From Caldicellulosiruptor naganoensis (lineage in GTDB: Bacteria; Bacillota; Thermoanaerobacteria; Caldicellulosiruptorales; Caldicellulosiruptoraceae): a stretch of DNA of 64,000 nucleotides. Under the pieces are notes generated by a model, which was not told the DNA's origin, searched no databases, and worked only from the letters and a program-made list of their open reading frames with translations. Numbering within the stretch: position 1 is the stretch's first letter; the number at the start of each line of letters is the position of its first letter. The stretch is taken from NCBI RefSeq assembly GCF_026914285.1, contig NZ_CP113864.1, positions 719,501 through 783,500 on the forward strand, in the 5' to 3' direction. Shown here one piece after another: positions 37,719 through 46,659 of this stretch. A program made the translations under genes and the position numbers.

Positions 37719-38744
37719 ATGATTAGTGGGTTAATAGTACTACTTTTGATTATTTTATTTTTGCCTTTTTTTGTTAAGGCAGTTGAACATAATTTAGAGT
37801 ATTTTTTGTTCATAATGGGCATTATAGGTGTTATTATTTCAAAGCAAATGAGCTTAGATTTATTTGAACATATTCTTAAAAATCATTTGCTTTATTATAT
37901 AACTTTTGCTGTTTTGATAGCAGGGATGTTGTTTTTCTTCTTTAGAAATAGAATAAACACAATGATAGAATTACTAACTCATAGAATTTCAATCCAGCTT
38001 TTTGTGTTTGTTATAATTGTTATTTTGGGATTAAGTTCAAGTTTTATTACTGCCATAATTGCGTCACTGTTATTAACCGAAATAATGCATCACATGCCAC
38101 TTGACAGAAACACCAAGGTAAAGGTTATTGTATTGGCGTGCTTTGCAATTGGATTTGGAGCGGCATTGACACCAGTTGGTGAACCGTTAGCAACAATTAC
38201 TATTTCAAAGCTTAAAGCAGACTTTTTCTATTTAGCAAGAGCAATTGGGTTAGAAATTTTTATCACAATACTGTTAATGGCTTTTTTAGCAGCTCTTGTT
38301 GTTAAAAAGGCAAGTAAAACAGATAAAGATGAATTTACAGAAAGTGCAGAGAGCATTAAAGATGTGTTTTTAAGGGCTTTTAAGGTTTTTGTGTTCGTAT
38401 TTGCACTTGAACTGTTAGGGACTGCTTTTAAACCCTTGATAGATTTGTACATCATAAAGTTAGATGCCAAAATTCTTTACTGGGTAAACATGATTTCTGC
38501 AATAGTGGATAATGCTACCCTGGCAGCTGCAGAGATTTCAAGAGAAATGACAGATGAACAGGTCCGAGCAATTGTTCTTGGAATGATTATAAGTGGAGGA
38601 ATGCTAATTCCCGGAAATATACCAAATATAATCTCTGCAGGAAAGTTCAAAATTAAAAGTAAAGAGTGGGCAAGGATTGGAGTTCCGATAGGTTTGATTT
38701 TGATGGCTGTATATTTTGTTTTGGTGTTTATAATTAAACTGTAA
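37719..38744 (+). CDS. DUF1646 family membrane protein (putative ion transporter)
   Basis: A 341-residue membrane protein with about ten hydrophobic segments. The motif GFGAALTPVGEPLATI in the middle and GGMLIPGNIPNII near the end are typical of the DUF1646 family, which resembles ion antiporters. No substrate is known. It lies 33 bp after mrnC and may be co-transcribed. Confidence 0.8.
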   Translation: MISGLIVLLLIILFLPFFVKAVEHNLEYFLFIMGIIGVIISKQMSLDLFEHILKNHLLYYITFAVLIAGMLFFFFRNRINTMIELLTHRISIQLFVFVIIVILGLSSSFITAIIASLLLTEIMHHMPLDRNTKVKVIVLACFAIGFGAALTPVGEPLATITISKLKADFFYLARAIGLEIFITILLMAFLAALVVKKASKTDKDEFTESAESIKDVFLRAFKVFVFVFALELLGTAFKPLIDLYIIKLDAKILYWVNMISAIVDNATLAAAEISREMTDEQVRAIVLGMIISGGMLIPGNIPNIISAGKFKIKSKEWARIGVPIGLILMAVYFVLVFIIKL

Positions 38745-38780
38745 AAAATTTCAAAAACTTATGAAGGGAAGATGTAGTTA

Positions 38781-39203
38781 ATGTACGATGTTACCAGCAT
38801 ATTGCAGATTTTACCACACAGGTACCCATTTTTGCTTGTTGACAGAATAATTGAGATAGAAGAGGGAAAAAAGGCAAAAGGAATAAAGAATGTAACAATA
38901 AATGAACCTTTTTTCCAAGGGCATTTCCCGGGCAATCCTGTAATGCCAGGTGTTTTAATTGTTGAGGCAATGGCACAGGTTGGAGCTGTTGCCATGCTCT
39001 CAAAAGAAGAATTTAAAGGAAAGACTCCGTTTTTTGCGGGTATTGATAAAGTAAGGTTTAAAAAGGTTGTAAGACCGGGAGATGTGCTTTTGATTGAAAC
39101 AGAGCTTATATCTCTCAAAGGCTCAATTGGCAAGGCGAAAGCTGTTGCTTATGTTGAAGGTGAAGTTGTTTGCGAGGGAGAGCTACTTTTTGCAATTAAG
39201 TAG
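38781..39203 (+). CDS. fabZ: 3-hydroxyacyl-[acyl-carrier-protein] dehydratase FabZ
   Basis: A 140-residue hotdog-fold dehydratase of fatty acid synthesis. The catalytic His48 ([11 protein letters not shown]) and Glu62 (VEAMAQ) have the 14-residue spacing of Fab[14 protein letters not shown] is the standard N-terminus. It is placed apart from a fatty-acid cluster here. Its stop overlaps the convergent dnaI-like gene by 8 bp. Confidence 0.95.
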   Translation: MYDVTSILQILPHRYPFLLVDRIIEIEEGKKAKGIKNVTINEPFFQGHFPGNPVMPGVLIVEAMAQVGAVAMLSKEEFKGKTPFFAGIDKVRFKKVVRPGDVLLIETELISLKGSIGKAKAVAYVEGEVVCEGELLFAIK

Positions 39204-40233
39204 CTCTCCTTTCTAACTGAGTTTTAGCCTTTATAACCCTGATATCTTCACCAAACAGATGCAAAAACATGAAATACTCATGAAGCCTTCCCATTGTTTT
39301 GTCTGAGTAGAGCTTTAGCAAACCATCGATGTTATAGTTTGTTGTAATGATCATCTTCTTGTTTGTCATATAACGCTTGTCCAAAAGACTTTGAAATACA
39401 CCATAACAAAACTCTGCACTTTTTCCCTCATTTCCAAGGTCGTCAATAATCAAAAGGTCCACTTCTTCAAGGCTTTTATACTCTTCATCGTCTACTTCAT
39501 CGTATAGCCTTACCATTTTAGAGTACTTTTCTTTTAGAATCTCAAAGAATGAGATGCTGTCAAGAAATATTACCGTTTTTTTTCTGTCAATAATCTCTTT
39601 GGCAATACAGTGGGCTAAAAAGGTCTTGCCAAGCCCAGTACTACCGTAAAAAAGTAGTCCTTTTTGAGAAGGTTTGTCAAAGTTTTTGATAAATTTTTTT
39701 ACTTCTTTTATAATGTTTAACATATTTTCATAAGGAGATATACCTTCCTGTGGGTCTATCTCTTTTGAATAATATTCTAAGTTAAAATTTTTAAAGTTAT
39801 GCTCTTTTAGAATATCTTTTAACTTGCTCTGTTCATACAAAAGTTCTATGAAGAGCTGTGTTCTACATTTGCAAACCTCAATTCCGTTTTCACTTACAAT
39901 AAAACCAGTGTCTTGGCATGCTTGGCATGTGTACTCAGGTTCTAAATAATTACTTCCAAGTCCAAGATCAATCAAAAGTTTTGTCCGCTTCTGAAGTAAG
40001 CTATCAAGTATCTTTGAGTACTTTTCTATCTCAGCTTGGTTTTGAGAAAGAGAAGCTTGTGAAAGTTTTAAACCTGCTTTTGTTATCTTTTCATTTAATA
40101 TATCAAAATCTTTTGACTTGGAAGAAAGCTGAGCAATCTTTCTTTCTCTTGCAATTTCTGCATTTTGACGACGTTGCTGATATATCCTGTTTATCATCTC
40201 AATTATCTTCTTTTTATTCGTCATCATCGTCAT
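39196..40233 (-). CDS. DnaI/DnaC-like helicase loader ATPase
   Basis: A 345-residue AAA+ ATPase like the Bacillus helicase loader DnaI. The N-terminal half has a coiled segment and a zinc-binding group CQACQDTGF...CKC. The ATPase half has Walker [10 protein letters not shown], Walker [11 protein letters not shown] and a sensor-I ITTNYN. It loads the replicative helicase at the origin or at restart sites. Its start overlaps the end of the dnaD-like gene by 20 bp, so the two are co-translated. It is longer than IstB-type proteins and lacks a nearby IS21 partner. Confidence 0.9.
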   Translation of the reverse strand: MTMMTNKKKIIEMINRIYQQRRQNAEIARERKIAQLSSKSKDFDILNEKITKAGLKLSQASLSQNQAEIEKYSKILDSLLQKRTKLLIDLGLGSNYLEPEYTCQACQDTGFIVSENGIEVCKCRTQLFIELLYEQSKLKDILKEHNFKNFNLEYYSKEIDPQEGISPYENMLNIIKEVKKFIKNFDKPSQKGLLFYGSTGLGKTFLAHCIAKEIIDRKKTVIFLDSISFFEILKEKYSKMVRLYDEVDDEEYKSLEEVDLLIIDDLGNEGKSAEFCYGVFQSLLDKRYMTNKKMIITTNYNIDGLLKLYSDKTMGRLHEYFMFLHLFGEDIRVIKAKTQLERRAT

Positions 40234-41239
40234 CTCTATTACCTCTCAATGCCTTTTTATAAAGTTCTTCAAGAGCTGTATATGTAGACGGATCTCTTTC
40301 TTCATATAAAACTTTCTTAGAACTTGACTGTTTTTTGTTTTTCTCTCTCTTTTGTGCATTTTCAAGCTCAAACTTTTTGATTGCCTCTAAACTTCTTAGT
40401 CCTGCCTCATACCATCGCTTTATTATACCATTTACATAATTTACAGTGGGATTATTAACATTTTTTACCAGACTCAAAGCGTATATTATGACTTCTTCAG
40501 GCATCTTCCAATCATTTATCCAAACGTTCATAATCTCATCTTCGACCTTAGTCGGAGCTCTGTGATATATTCCAAGGTTCTGAAGTACAAGTCTCTTTAT
40601 TCTACTTGTGTCCTCTTGTGACCTTATGTACTCCTCAGCCTTTTCAATGCTATCTATATTCAGCTCTTTCCATTTAATTGCCATTTGTTCAAGGTATTTA
40701 AGATTCTTATTATTCTTAGTGATTGTTACATAGTTTATGAGAAGATATATTACCTCAATAGGAAGCTTTAACCAATCATAAATTTCAAGAAGCACGTCTA
40801 TATCATTTTTATTGAAAGTCCTGCAGTATTGCTTTTGAGCAAATTCAAGAAGTCCCCTGAATTTTTCGTCTGTTTCATAAAACCTTGATAAGTCTTCAGT
40901 TGTGTAGACAGGGGGTGTAGGTGCATTTTCAGGCTTTTCAAACTCAAGCTTTTCGTCCAAAAAATCAATTGTTATATTTCCATCTGCATCTTTTGTAAGC
41001 TTTATCAGTCTTCTTTCTGACCAAAATTCAAGTGCTTTGATTACATCACTCTCAAGAAGGTTTAGGTCATGTGCTATCTTGTTTATCTCAATAAATTCCA
41101 CTTTATTTTGAAGCAAGAACTTTAGGTATATGTATACCTTCACGAACTCCCCGTCAGAAAAAGGCATGTGGTTTTTGATAAAGTCATAAGTGATTACAAC
41201 AAAGTTTTGGACCTTTTGTTGAATAAAGACCTTTAGCAT
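40214..41239 (-). CDS. DnaD-domain primosome protein
   Basis: A 341-residue protein with an N-terminal winged-helix part (about residues 1-100) and one or two C-terminal DnaD domains with the NPTVNYVNGIIKRWYEAGLRS motif. Proteins of this family work with the helicase loader in primosome assembly. I chose the ATG at 41239 over 41281, because AAGGGGG lies upstream of it and the protein then starts MLKVFIQQ. The 5' region carries a 29-bp palindrome shared with the divergent thyX gene. Confidence 0.88.
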   Translation of the reverse strand: MLKVFIQQKVQNFVVITYDFIKNHMPFSDGEFVKVYIYLKFLLQNKVEFIEINKIAHDLNLLESDVIKALEFWSERRLIKLTKDADGNITIDFLDEKLEFEKPENAPTPPVYTTEDLSRFYETDEKFRGLLEFAQKQYCRTFNKNDIDVLLEIYDWLKLPIEVIYLLINYVTITKNNKNLKYLEQMAIKWKELNIDSIEKAEEYIRSQEDTSRIKRLVLQNLGIYHRAPTKVEDEIMNVWINDWKMPEEVIIYALSLVKNVNNPTVNYVNGIIKRWYEAGLRSLEAIKKFELENAQKREKNKKQSSSKKVLYEERDPSTYTALEELYKKALRGNRDDDDDE

Positions 41240-41256
41240 ATATAAAAATGCCCCCT

Positions 41257-41285
41257 TTTTGTGATAAAATAATTTTATCACAAAA
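41257..41285. promoter_or_regulatory. 29-bp perfect palindrome between dnaD-like and thyX genes (candidate operator)
   Basis: TTTTGTGATAAAAT, a single central A and the exact reverse complement. It lies 17 bp before the dnaD-like start codon and 54 bp before thyX, in the only space where both divergent promoters can be. Confidence 0.7.
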
Positions 41286-41338
41286 TCATCTTTGTTTTTA
41301 TACCAATAAAAGTCAATAGAAGAAGATGGAGGATAAAA

Positions 41339-42127
41339 ATGAGCTTTAAGGTTGTTCTTTTATCGCATACACCCGACCCTGAAAAGGTTGTAGCAACAGC
41401 TGCAAAGCTTTGTTATTCAAATACATCAGTTGAGAATATTTATGATAAGCTCGATAGCGAAGCAGTTAAAAACTTTTTAAATCTCTTGATTGATGTTGGC
41501 CATGAATCTCCGCTTGAGCATGTGAGTTTTACATTTGGGATTGAGGGTGTTAGCAGGAGCTTTACACACCAGCTTGTCAGACACAGGATTGCTTCATATT
41601 CTCAGCAGTCTCAAAGGTATGTGAGGCTTGATGGGTTTGACTATGTAATCCCGCCAAGTATAGAAGAAGACCAAGAGCTTAAAAATATATTCATAGACAC
41701 AATGAATGAGATTGCAAAAAGTTATAGAGTTTTGACAGAAAAGTTGCAGGAAAAACACAAAAAAGTTCTTATTAGCAAGGGTTTGAGTGAAAAAGAGGCT
41801 TTGAAGAAGGCCGAGAAGATGGCAATAGAAGATGCAAGGTATGTTCTTCCGAATGCGTGTGAGACGAAGATAATCATGACAATGAACGCAAGAGAGCTTT
41901 TGCATTTTTTTGAACAGCGGTGTTGCAACAGAGCACAGTGGGAAATAAGAAGCGTTGCCGATAAGATTTTGGAGATAGTAAAAGGTATTGCGCCAAATTT
42001 GTTCAAATTTGCAGGTCCCAAATGTATAAAGCTTGGCTATTGCCCAGAAGGCAAGTTTTCTTGTGGGGAGTATGATAAGGTCAGACAAAAATACCTTGGA
42101 AAGAGGGAAAAAGATGAGGACAATTGA
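41339..42127 (+). CDS. thyX: flavin-dependent thymidylate synthase
   Basis: A 262-residue ThyX, which makes dTMP from dUMP with FAD, NADPH and methylenetetrahydrofolate. The signature RHR-x7-S is present as Arg81-His82-Arg83 to Ser91, with [11 protein letters not shown] after it. [22 protein letters not shown] is the dUMP-binding part. GGAGG lies near the ATG. The end overlaps rlmB by 14 bp. It is next to replication genes on the other strand. Confidence 0.95.
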   Translation: MSFKVVLLSHTPDPEKVVATAAKLCYSNTSVENIYDKLDSEAVKNFLNLLIDVGHESPLEHVSFTFGIEGVSRSFTHQLVRHRIASYSQQSQRYVRLDGFDYVIPPSIEEDQELKNIFIDTMNEIAKSYRVLTEKLQEKHKKVLISKGLSEKEALKKAEKMAIEDARYVLPNACETKIIMTMNARELLHFFEQRCCNRAQWEIRSVADKILEIVKGIAPNLFKFAGPKCIKLGYCPEGKFSCGEYDKVRQKYLGKREKDEDN

Positions 42128-42875
42128 GGGAAAAAATCCAGTAAAAGAGGCACTAAATAGCAGCACTCAAATAACAGAAGTATATATATCAAACACTGCA
42201 AAGGACAAGAGCATCTCTGAGATTATAAACCTTTGCAAACAAAAAGGCATTGTTGTGAAGTTAGTTGACAAGAACAAGATAGAAAAGATGGCGAAGACAA
42301 AAAATCCACAGGGAGTAATTGCAATTGCTCAGGAGTATAAGTACTGGGATATAGATGACCTTTTGCTTGAAGCATCAAATAAAGGCGAAAAGCCTTTTTT
42401 AGTGTTATTAGACGAGGTTACCGATCCACACAATTTTGGTTCAATTATAAGGTCTGCCCATTTATGTGGTGCCCATGGTATTATTATTGAGGCAAGGAAT
42501 TCATGCCCGATCACCCCTACTGTTGAAAAAGCTTCAGCTGGTGCAATTGAACACATTAAGGTAGCAAGAGTTGTTAACTTAAGAAGAACAATAGATGAGC
42601 TTAAGCGAAAGGGTATTTGGGTGTACGCAGCAGACAACAATGCCACAAAGCTTTTGTATGATTGTGATTTTAAGATTCCAACATGTATTGTGATTGGCTC
42701 TGAAGGTAAAGGAATTTCAAGGCTTGTAAAAGAGGGGGCTGATTTTTTAGTGAAAATTCCCCAAAAAGGCAAGGTCAACTCTTACAATGCTTCTGTTGCG
42801 GCTGGGATTATCTTCTTTGAGGTTTTAAAACAAAGAATTCAAGAAGGAGAAGGAAAAGGTGCACTTGATGGTTGA
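42114..42875 (+). CDS. rlmB: 23S rRNA (guanosine-2'-O)-methyltransferase, TrmH/RlmB family
   Basis: A 253-residue SPOUT methyltransferase with an N-terminal L30e-like substrate-binding domain (about 1-75) and the knotted catalytic domain. [32 protein letters not shown] and [13 protein letters not shown] are the three SPOUT motifs. I chose the ATG at 42114 because it starts [14 protein letters not shown], as in relatives; longer frames run back into thyX. The order rlmB-rae1-sigH is conserved in Firmicutes. Confidence 0.95.
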   Translation: MRTIEGKNPVKEALNSSTQITEVYISNTAKDKSISEIINLCKQKGIVVKLVDKNKIEKMAKTKNPQGVIAIAQEYKYWDIDDLLLEASNKGEKPFLVLLDEVTDPHNFGSIIRSAHLCGAHGIIIEARNSCPITPTVEKASAGAIEHIKVARVVNLRRTIDELKRKGIWVYAADNNATKLLYDCDFKIPTCIVIGSEGKGISRLVKEGADFLVKIPQKGKVNSYNASVAAGIIFFEVLKQRIQEGEGKGALDG

Positions 42876-43353
42876 CGGCTACAATTTCATAAATGCTTGG
42901 AGCAAGTTAAAAGAAATTGCTAAGGATGATTTAGAAGTTGCGCGAAAGAAACTTATAGATATTTTGGCTGACTTTTCAGGGTATAGAGGGTGTAGGATAA
43001 CAGTTGTTTTTGACTCACATTTAGTAAAAGGTGCTCAGCGGAAAAAAGAAGTTATAAATAACATAGAAGTGAGACGGCTGATAACTACATAGAAAAAGTA
43101 TGTCTATGAAAATGCAAAGTATGAATCAATTGCAGTTGTGACATCTAATTACTTAGAGCAGCTTATGATTTTAGGGGACGGGGCTATTAGAATGCCTCCA
43201 AGAGAGCTTATATATGAGATTGAGAATTATAAAAAAGAGCTTGAGAGAAAGGTTAATGAAGAGGTAAGGAGAAAAGACAGACTTGAAGATACGCTTGATA
43301 GTAGCATCCTTGAAAAGTTAGAGAAATTCAAAAAAAGATTAGACCAAGCTTGA
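42859..43353 (+). pseudogene. rae1: broken Rae1/YacP-type NYN endoribonuclease gene
   Basis: Rae1 cleaves mRNA inside the ribosomal A site in Bacillus. The frame starts normally ([21 protein letters not shown]) but stops at TAG 43090-43092. Codons 43071-43097 in the +1 frame encode ETADNYIEK, the family's conserved acidic motif, and from 43099 the first frame resumes as YVYENAKYESIAVVTS...LEQLMILGDGA. This fits a deletion of about 19 nt before 43071 plus one extra G at 43098. The GTG start overlaps rlmB by 17 bp. The gene cannot make a full enzyme. Confidence 0.82.
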
Positions 43354-43451
43354 TACACCTTTGGTGATAATATATAGTTATGATGTGGGAAGAAATCTTG
43401 TATGGTGAACATTTGACAAAAAAGGCTTAAAAATTAAGGAGGCATTTTGCC

Positions 43452-44086
43452 TTGACATCACAAAAACAACTTTTAAATTTCAAATAGTTGTACAGATGAA
43501 GAACTTGTAAAGTATTCGCGCGAGGGTATCAAAGAGGCTACAGAAGTGCTCTTAAATAGGTATCAAAACCTTGTAAAGGCAAAGTGTAGAATGTACTTTT
43601 TGATTGGTGCTGAAAAGGATGACATTTACCAGGAAGGTATGATAGGCCTTTTTAAAGCTGTGCGCGATTTTGATGAGAGCAAATACCCCACTTTTAAACT
43701 GTTTGCTGAGCTTTGTATTACAAGACAGGTGATAACCGCAATAAAGACTGCAAGCAGGCAAAAACATATACCTCTTAACACGTACATATCACTGAATAAA
43801 CCCGTTTATGAAGAGAATGACGAGAGGACTTTGCTTGACACAATTGCTAACTCTTTTATCTCTGATCCTGAAGAAGTTATGATTACAAAGGAGGAGTTTG
43901 AAAACGCATTAAATATCATCACAGGTTGTTTAAGGCCATTTGAGTACAAGGTTTTAAATCTATACCTTGAAGGAAGGAGTTATCAAGAGATTGCAGAAAT
44001 GATTCACAAGGATGTGAAATCAATTGACAATGCACTGCAACGTGTAAAGAAGAAGGATTGAGAAGTACTTAAATAGTTCTGAGTAA
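43452..44086 (+). pseudogene. sigH: RNA polymerase sigma-H factor with frameshift
   Basis: A sigma-70 family factor of the SigH (Spo0H) type, expected about 210 residues. AAGGAGG and TTG 43452 start MTSQKQLLNF, then TAG at 43485. Removing one A from the AAA at 43482-43484 restores NSCTDEELVKYSREG and the rest (FLIGAEKDDIYQEGMIGLFKAVRDFD, region 2; SYQEIAEMIHKDVKSIDNALQRVKKK, region 4). From GTG 43546 a shorter 171-residue frame exists without region 1.2. At the 3' end TGA at 44059 follows KKKD; dropping one G gives KKKIEKYLNSSE, a more usual end. The frameshifts may be real or sequencing errors. Confidence 0.82.
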
Positions 44087-44126
44087 GAGATGTGAACTTT
44101 TAAAAGACAGAAAATAGAGTTTTAGG

Positions 44127-44180
44127 AAGATGGCTGCAGCGAAGTTGGGAGATAGGCTTGCGCAGGCCATCTTTTTTGTT
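44127..44180 (+). terminator. terminator after sigH (copy 1 of 3)
   Basis: AAGATGGC (44127-44134) pairs with GCCATCTT (44166-44173), with further imperfect pairing inside, then a T-run. Identical copies lie at 46557-46610 and 48783-48836 within the other repeat copies. Confidence 0.8.
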
Positions 44181-44182
44181 TG

Positions 44183-44210
44183 TTGTAAAAATTTTAAACT
44201 ATATTATAAT
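44183..44210 (+). promoter_or_regulatory. promoter inside repeat copy 1 (original pgm promoter)
   Basis: TTGTAA, 16-bp spacer, TATAAT. The same promoter at 48839-48866 serves pgm; this copy now faces IS left-end DNA. Confidence 0.6.
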
Positions 44211-44229
44211 ATACTTGTCCAATTTTTTT

Positions 44230-44442
44230 CTTGACTTTGTCAGTTAAGAGGTGTTTTTGAGCTAACAAAAAATAACAAAGTCTTAATTTATGCGGGTTTC
44301 AAGAAGAGAAAAATAAAAAATTTTAAAAAATGTAGGGACAAATTTTAGCTTAATATATACTGAATTTGCTTGACTTTTTAAATATTTTGTGGTACAATAT
44401 AACAAACTATCTTCAAGGAGTTGCCATATGTTTGTCAAAATT
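44230..44442. repeat. orphan 213-bp copy of the IS left end
   Basis: Identical to the first 213 bp of both IS copies, including the transposase promoter and its first five codons, then cut by the next IS left end. With 43995-44229 it forms the left arm of the 448-bp duplication 43995-44442 / 46425-46872. Confidence 0.93.
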
Positions 44443-44582
44443 CTTGACTTTGTCAGTTAAGAGGTGTTTTTGAGCTAACAAAAAATAACAAAGTCTTAAT
44501 TTATGCGGGTTTCAAGAAGAGAAAAATAAAAAATTTTAAAAAATGTAGGGACAAATTTTAGCTTAATATATACTGAATTTGC

Positions 44583-44611
44583 TTGACTTTTTAAATATTT
44601 TGTGGTACAAT
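44583..44611 (+). promoter_or_regulatory. transposase promoter in IS copy 1
   Basis: TTGACT, a 17-bp spacer and TACAAT, 30 bp before the transposase ATG. The same element occurs in the orphan left end and in IS copy 2. Confidence 0.65.
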
Positions 44612-44640
44612 ATAACAAACTATCTTCAAGGAGTTGCCAT

Positions 44641-46344
44641 ATGTTTGTCAAAATTACTAATGCTGGCGGTTATCAGTATGTTAGGTTAGTCGAAAATTAC
44701 CGTGAAAATGGTAAAGTAAAGCAAAGAGTACTATTTAACTTTGGTAGACTTGATATTCTCAAAGATGACCCCGCTTTTAAAAACATTGTAAAAAAACTAT
44801 CTGATATTGTCGCTGAAACAACTACTGAGAATGCAAAAGCTGTTACTATTGAATCTGAAGAAGATATTTCGGATGCAGTTGTAAAAAACTGGGGATACAT
44901 TGTATACAGAAAGTTATGGCAGGAGCTTGAAATTGATAAGTTTTTAAAAGGGAAAGCAGCAAAAGAGAGAAAGATAAAATTTGATGTAGACAAAGTAAGT
45001 TTTTTAATGACCATACAGAGATTGATAGAGCCAATGAGCAAACTAAGAACTTATCATCAGAGAAGCAAATATTTTGGATTTGAAGAGGATATAGATTTGA
45101 ATCAATTGTACAGGTGTTTAGATTTTCTTGACAGTGTAAAAGAAGATTTAGAGACATACCTGTATCAGAGAAATAAAGACTTATTTAAGATGGTAGTTGA
45201 TGTAGTGTTTTATGATGTGACGACAATATACTTTGAGAGTTGTAGAGCGGATGAACTTAAAAATTTTGGGTTTAGCAAAGACAACAAGGTAAATGAAGTG
45301 CAAGTTGTATTAGGGCTTTTGGTGGACAAAGAAGGCAGACCGATAGGGTATGAACTTTTTCCTGGTAATACGATAGATAGCAAGACGATGGTAAAGATAC
45401 TGAGGAAGCTGAAGGAAAAATTTAGTATAGATAAGATAATAATAGTAGCAGACAAAGGGCTTAACAGCAGAATAAATTTAAAGATGATAAAAGAAGCTGG
45501 GTACGACTATATAGTAGCAAGCAGATTAAAGAATGCAAGTAAAGAAATTTTAGATGAAGTTTTTAATGAAGAAGGATATAAAAGACTTGATGGCAAAAGA
45601 TGTTTGAATGCTGAAGAAATTTATGGTGATGAATTCAAATATAAGGTATTGGAAAGAACAAATATTGTCAAGGATGAAGAGGGTAAAGAGTTCAAAATAG
45701 AAGAGAATTTGATAATAACGTATTCAAGCAAGAGAGCCAAGAAAGACAAAGAAGACAGAGAGAGATTGGTAAGAAAAGCCAAAGAGCTTTTAGAGAACAA
45801 AGGAAGCATAACAGCCTTAGAAAAGAAAGGTGCAAGGAAATATTTGAAGAAGAAATCAAAATCAGAAGAATATGTATTGGATGAGGAAGCGATAAAACGA
45901 GATGAGAAATTTGACGGTTATTATGCAATTCAAACGAGCAAAAAGGATATGGATGTAGAAGAGGTTTTAGGAGCATATCACGATTTATGGAAGATAGAAC
46001 AGTCATTCAGAGTAATGAAAAGCTGTTTAGAAGTGCGACCGATATATCACTTTACAGAAAGCAGAATAAAAGGACATTTTGTGATATGTTTTTTGGCATT
46101 TTTACTGCAAAGGACATTGGAATATATTTTGAGGAGAAAAGGTAAAGGAATAAGTAGTGAAAGGATAATGGAAGCAATATATTCAATGAACTTTTTTGAA
46201 ATAGAGATAAAAGGGAAGAAATATTTGATAAAGCAAAAAATTGAGGGAGAAGCTGGAGATATACTGAATGTAATGAAGATAAAGGGTCCAAAAAACTTCA
46301 TGACATATGAGGAAGGCTTAGAATTTATTGGTATTAGCAAATGA
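44641..46344 (+). CDS. IS1634-family transposase, copy 1
   Basis: A 567-residue DDE transposase of the IS4 superfamily, IS1634 group. The catalytic triad is visible as Asp192 (VFYDVTTIYFES), Asp271 (IVADKGLNS) and Glu453 (LWKIEQSFRVMK) with the Y-x-W/IE-x2-FR context. I chose ATG 44641 because AAGGAG lies 7 bp upstream and a promoter sits before it; a GTG at 44602 lies within the -10 region. The gene is intact, and the copy at 46858 has a single amino-acid difference (Ala here, Thr there, in the EE-A/T-IKRDEKF stretch). Confidence 0.93.
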   Translation: MFVKITNAGGYQYVRLVENYRENGKVKQRVLFNFGRLDILKDDPAFKNIVKKLSDIVAETTTENAKAVTIESEEDISDAVVKNWGYIVYRKLWQELEIDKFLKGKAAKERKIKFDVDKVSFLMTIQRLIEPMSKLRTYHQRSKYFGFEEDIDLNQLYRCLDFLDSVKEDLETYLYQRNKDLFKMVVDVVFYDVTTIYFESCRADELKNFGFSKDNKVNEVQVVLGLLVDKEGRPIGYELFPGNTIDSKTMVKILRKLKEKFSIDKIIIVADKGLNSRINLKMIKEAGYDYIVASRLKNASKEILDEVFNEEGYKRLDGKRCLNAEEIYGDEFKYKVLERTNIVKDEEGKEFKIEENLIITYSSKRAKKDKEDRERLVRKAKELLENKGSITALEKKGARKYLKKKSKSEEYVLDEEAIKRDEKFDGYYAIQTSKKDMDVEEVLGAYHDLWKIEQSFRVMKSCLEVRPIYHFTESRIKGHFVICFLAFLLQRTLEYILRRKGKGISSERIMEAIYSMNFFEIEIKGKKYLIKQKIEGEAGDILNVMKIKGPKNFMTYEEGLEFIGISK

Positions 46345-46424
46345 TGTAGTGACAAAATTGAGGTCCATATTTTGTCAATCCCAGTCCTCCCAAGCTTTTT
46401 GAGCTTCAAACTGACAAAGTCAAG

Positions 46425-46659
46425 AGAAATGATTCACAAGGATGTGAAATCAATTGACAATGCACTGCAACGTGTAAAGAAGAAGGATTGAGAAGTACTT
46501 AAATAGTTCTGAGTAAGAGATGTGAACTTTTAAAAGACAGAAAATAGAGTTTTAGGAAGATGGCTGCAGCGAAGTTGGGAGATAGGCTTGCGCAGGCCAT
46601 CTTTTTTGTTTGTTGTAAAAATTTTAAACTATATTATAATATACTTGTCCAATTTTTTT
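46425..46659. repeat. long direct repeat X, copy 2 (235 bp)
   Basis: Same sequence as 43995-44229. Together with the adjoining first 213 bp of IS copy 2 it is the right arm of the 448-bp duplication. It carries the last part of sigH, the terminator and the pgm-type promoter. Confidence 0.93.

Larger units (their letters stand above)
43986..44229. repeat. long direct repeat X, copy 1 (244 bp)
   Basis: The segment from AGAGATTGCAG in the sigH 3' end to a run of seven T recurs at 46425-46659 (lacking its first 9 bp) and in full at 48642-48885. Copies 1 and 3 are the 244-bp target duplication of the first-inserted IS. Confidence 0.93.
44443..46424 (+). mobile_element. IS1634-family insertion sequence, copy 1 (inserted second)
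   Basis: A 1982-bp element with 16-bp perfect terminal inverted repeats (CTTGACTTTGTCAGTT at 44443-44458, complement at 46409-46424) and one transposase gene. It is flanked by a 448-bp direct repeat (43995-44442 and 46425-46872), which includes 213 bp of the second IS copy. This shows it inserted into that copy. The IS1634 family is known for target duplications of tens to hundreds of bp. Confidence 0.93.

Noticed and set aside
41257-41285. Known operator (Fur, Rex or Crp/Fnr box)
   Set aside because: Parts look similar (TGATAA...TTATCA; TTGTGA...TCACAA) but the spacing between half-sites does not match these consensus sites.
42033-42113. Longer N-terminus for RlmB
   Set aside because: It lies inside thyX in another frame and the family start is [10 protein letters not shown] at 42114.
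46047-46409. 120-codon minus-strand frame in the IS, repeated in copy 2
   Set aside because: It is a shadow of the transposase gene; low-complexity Leu/Ser content and no start signals.
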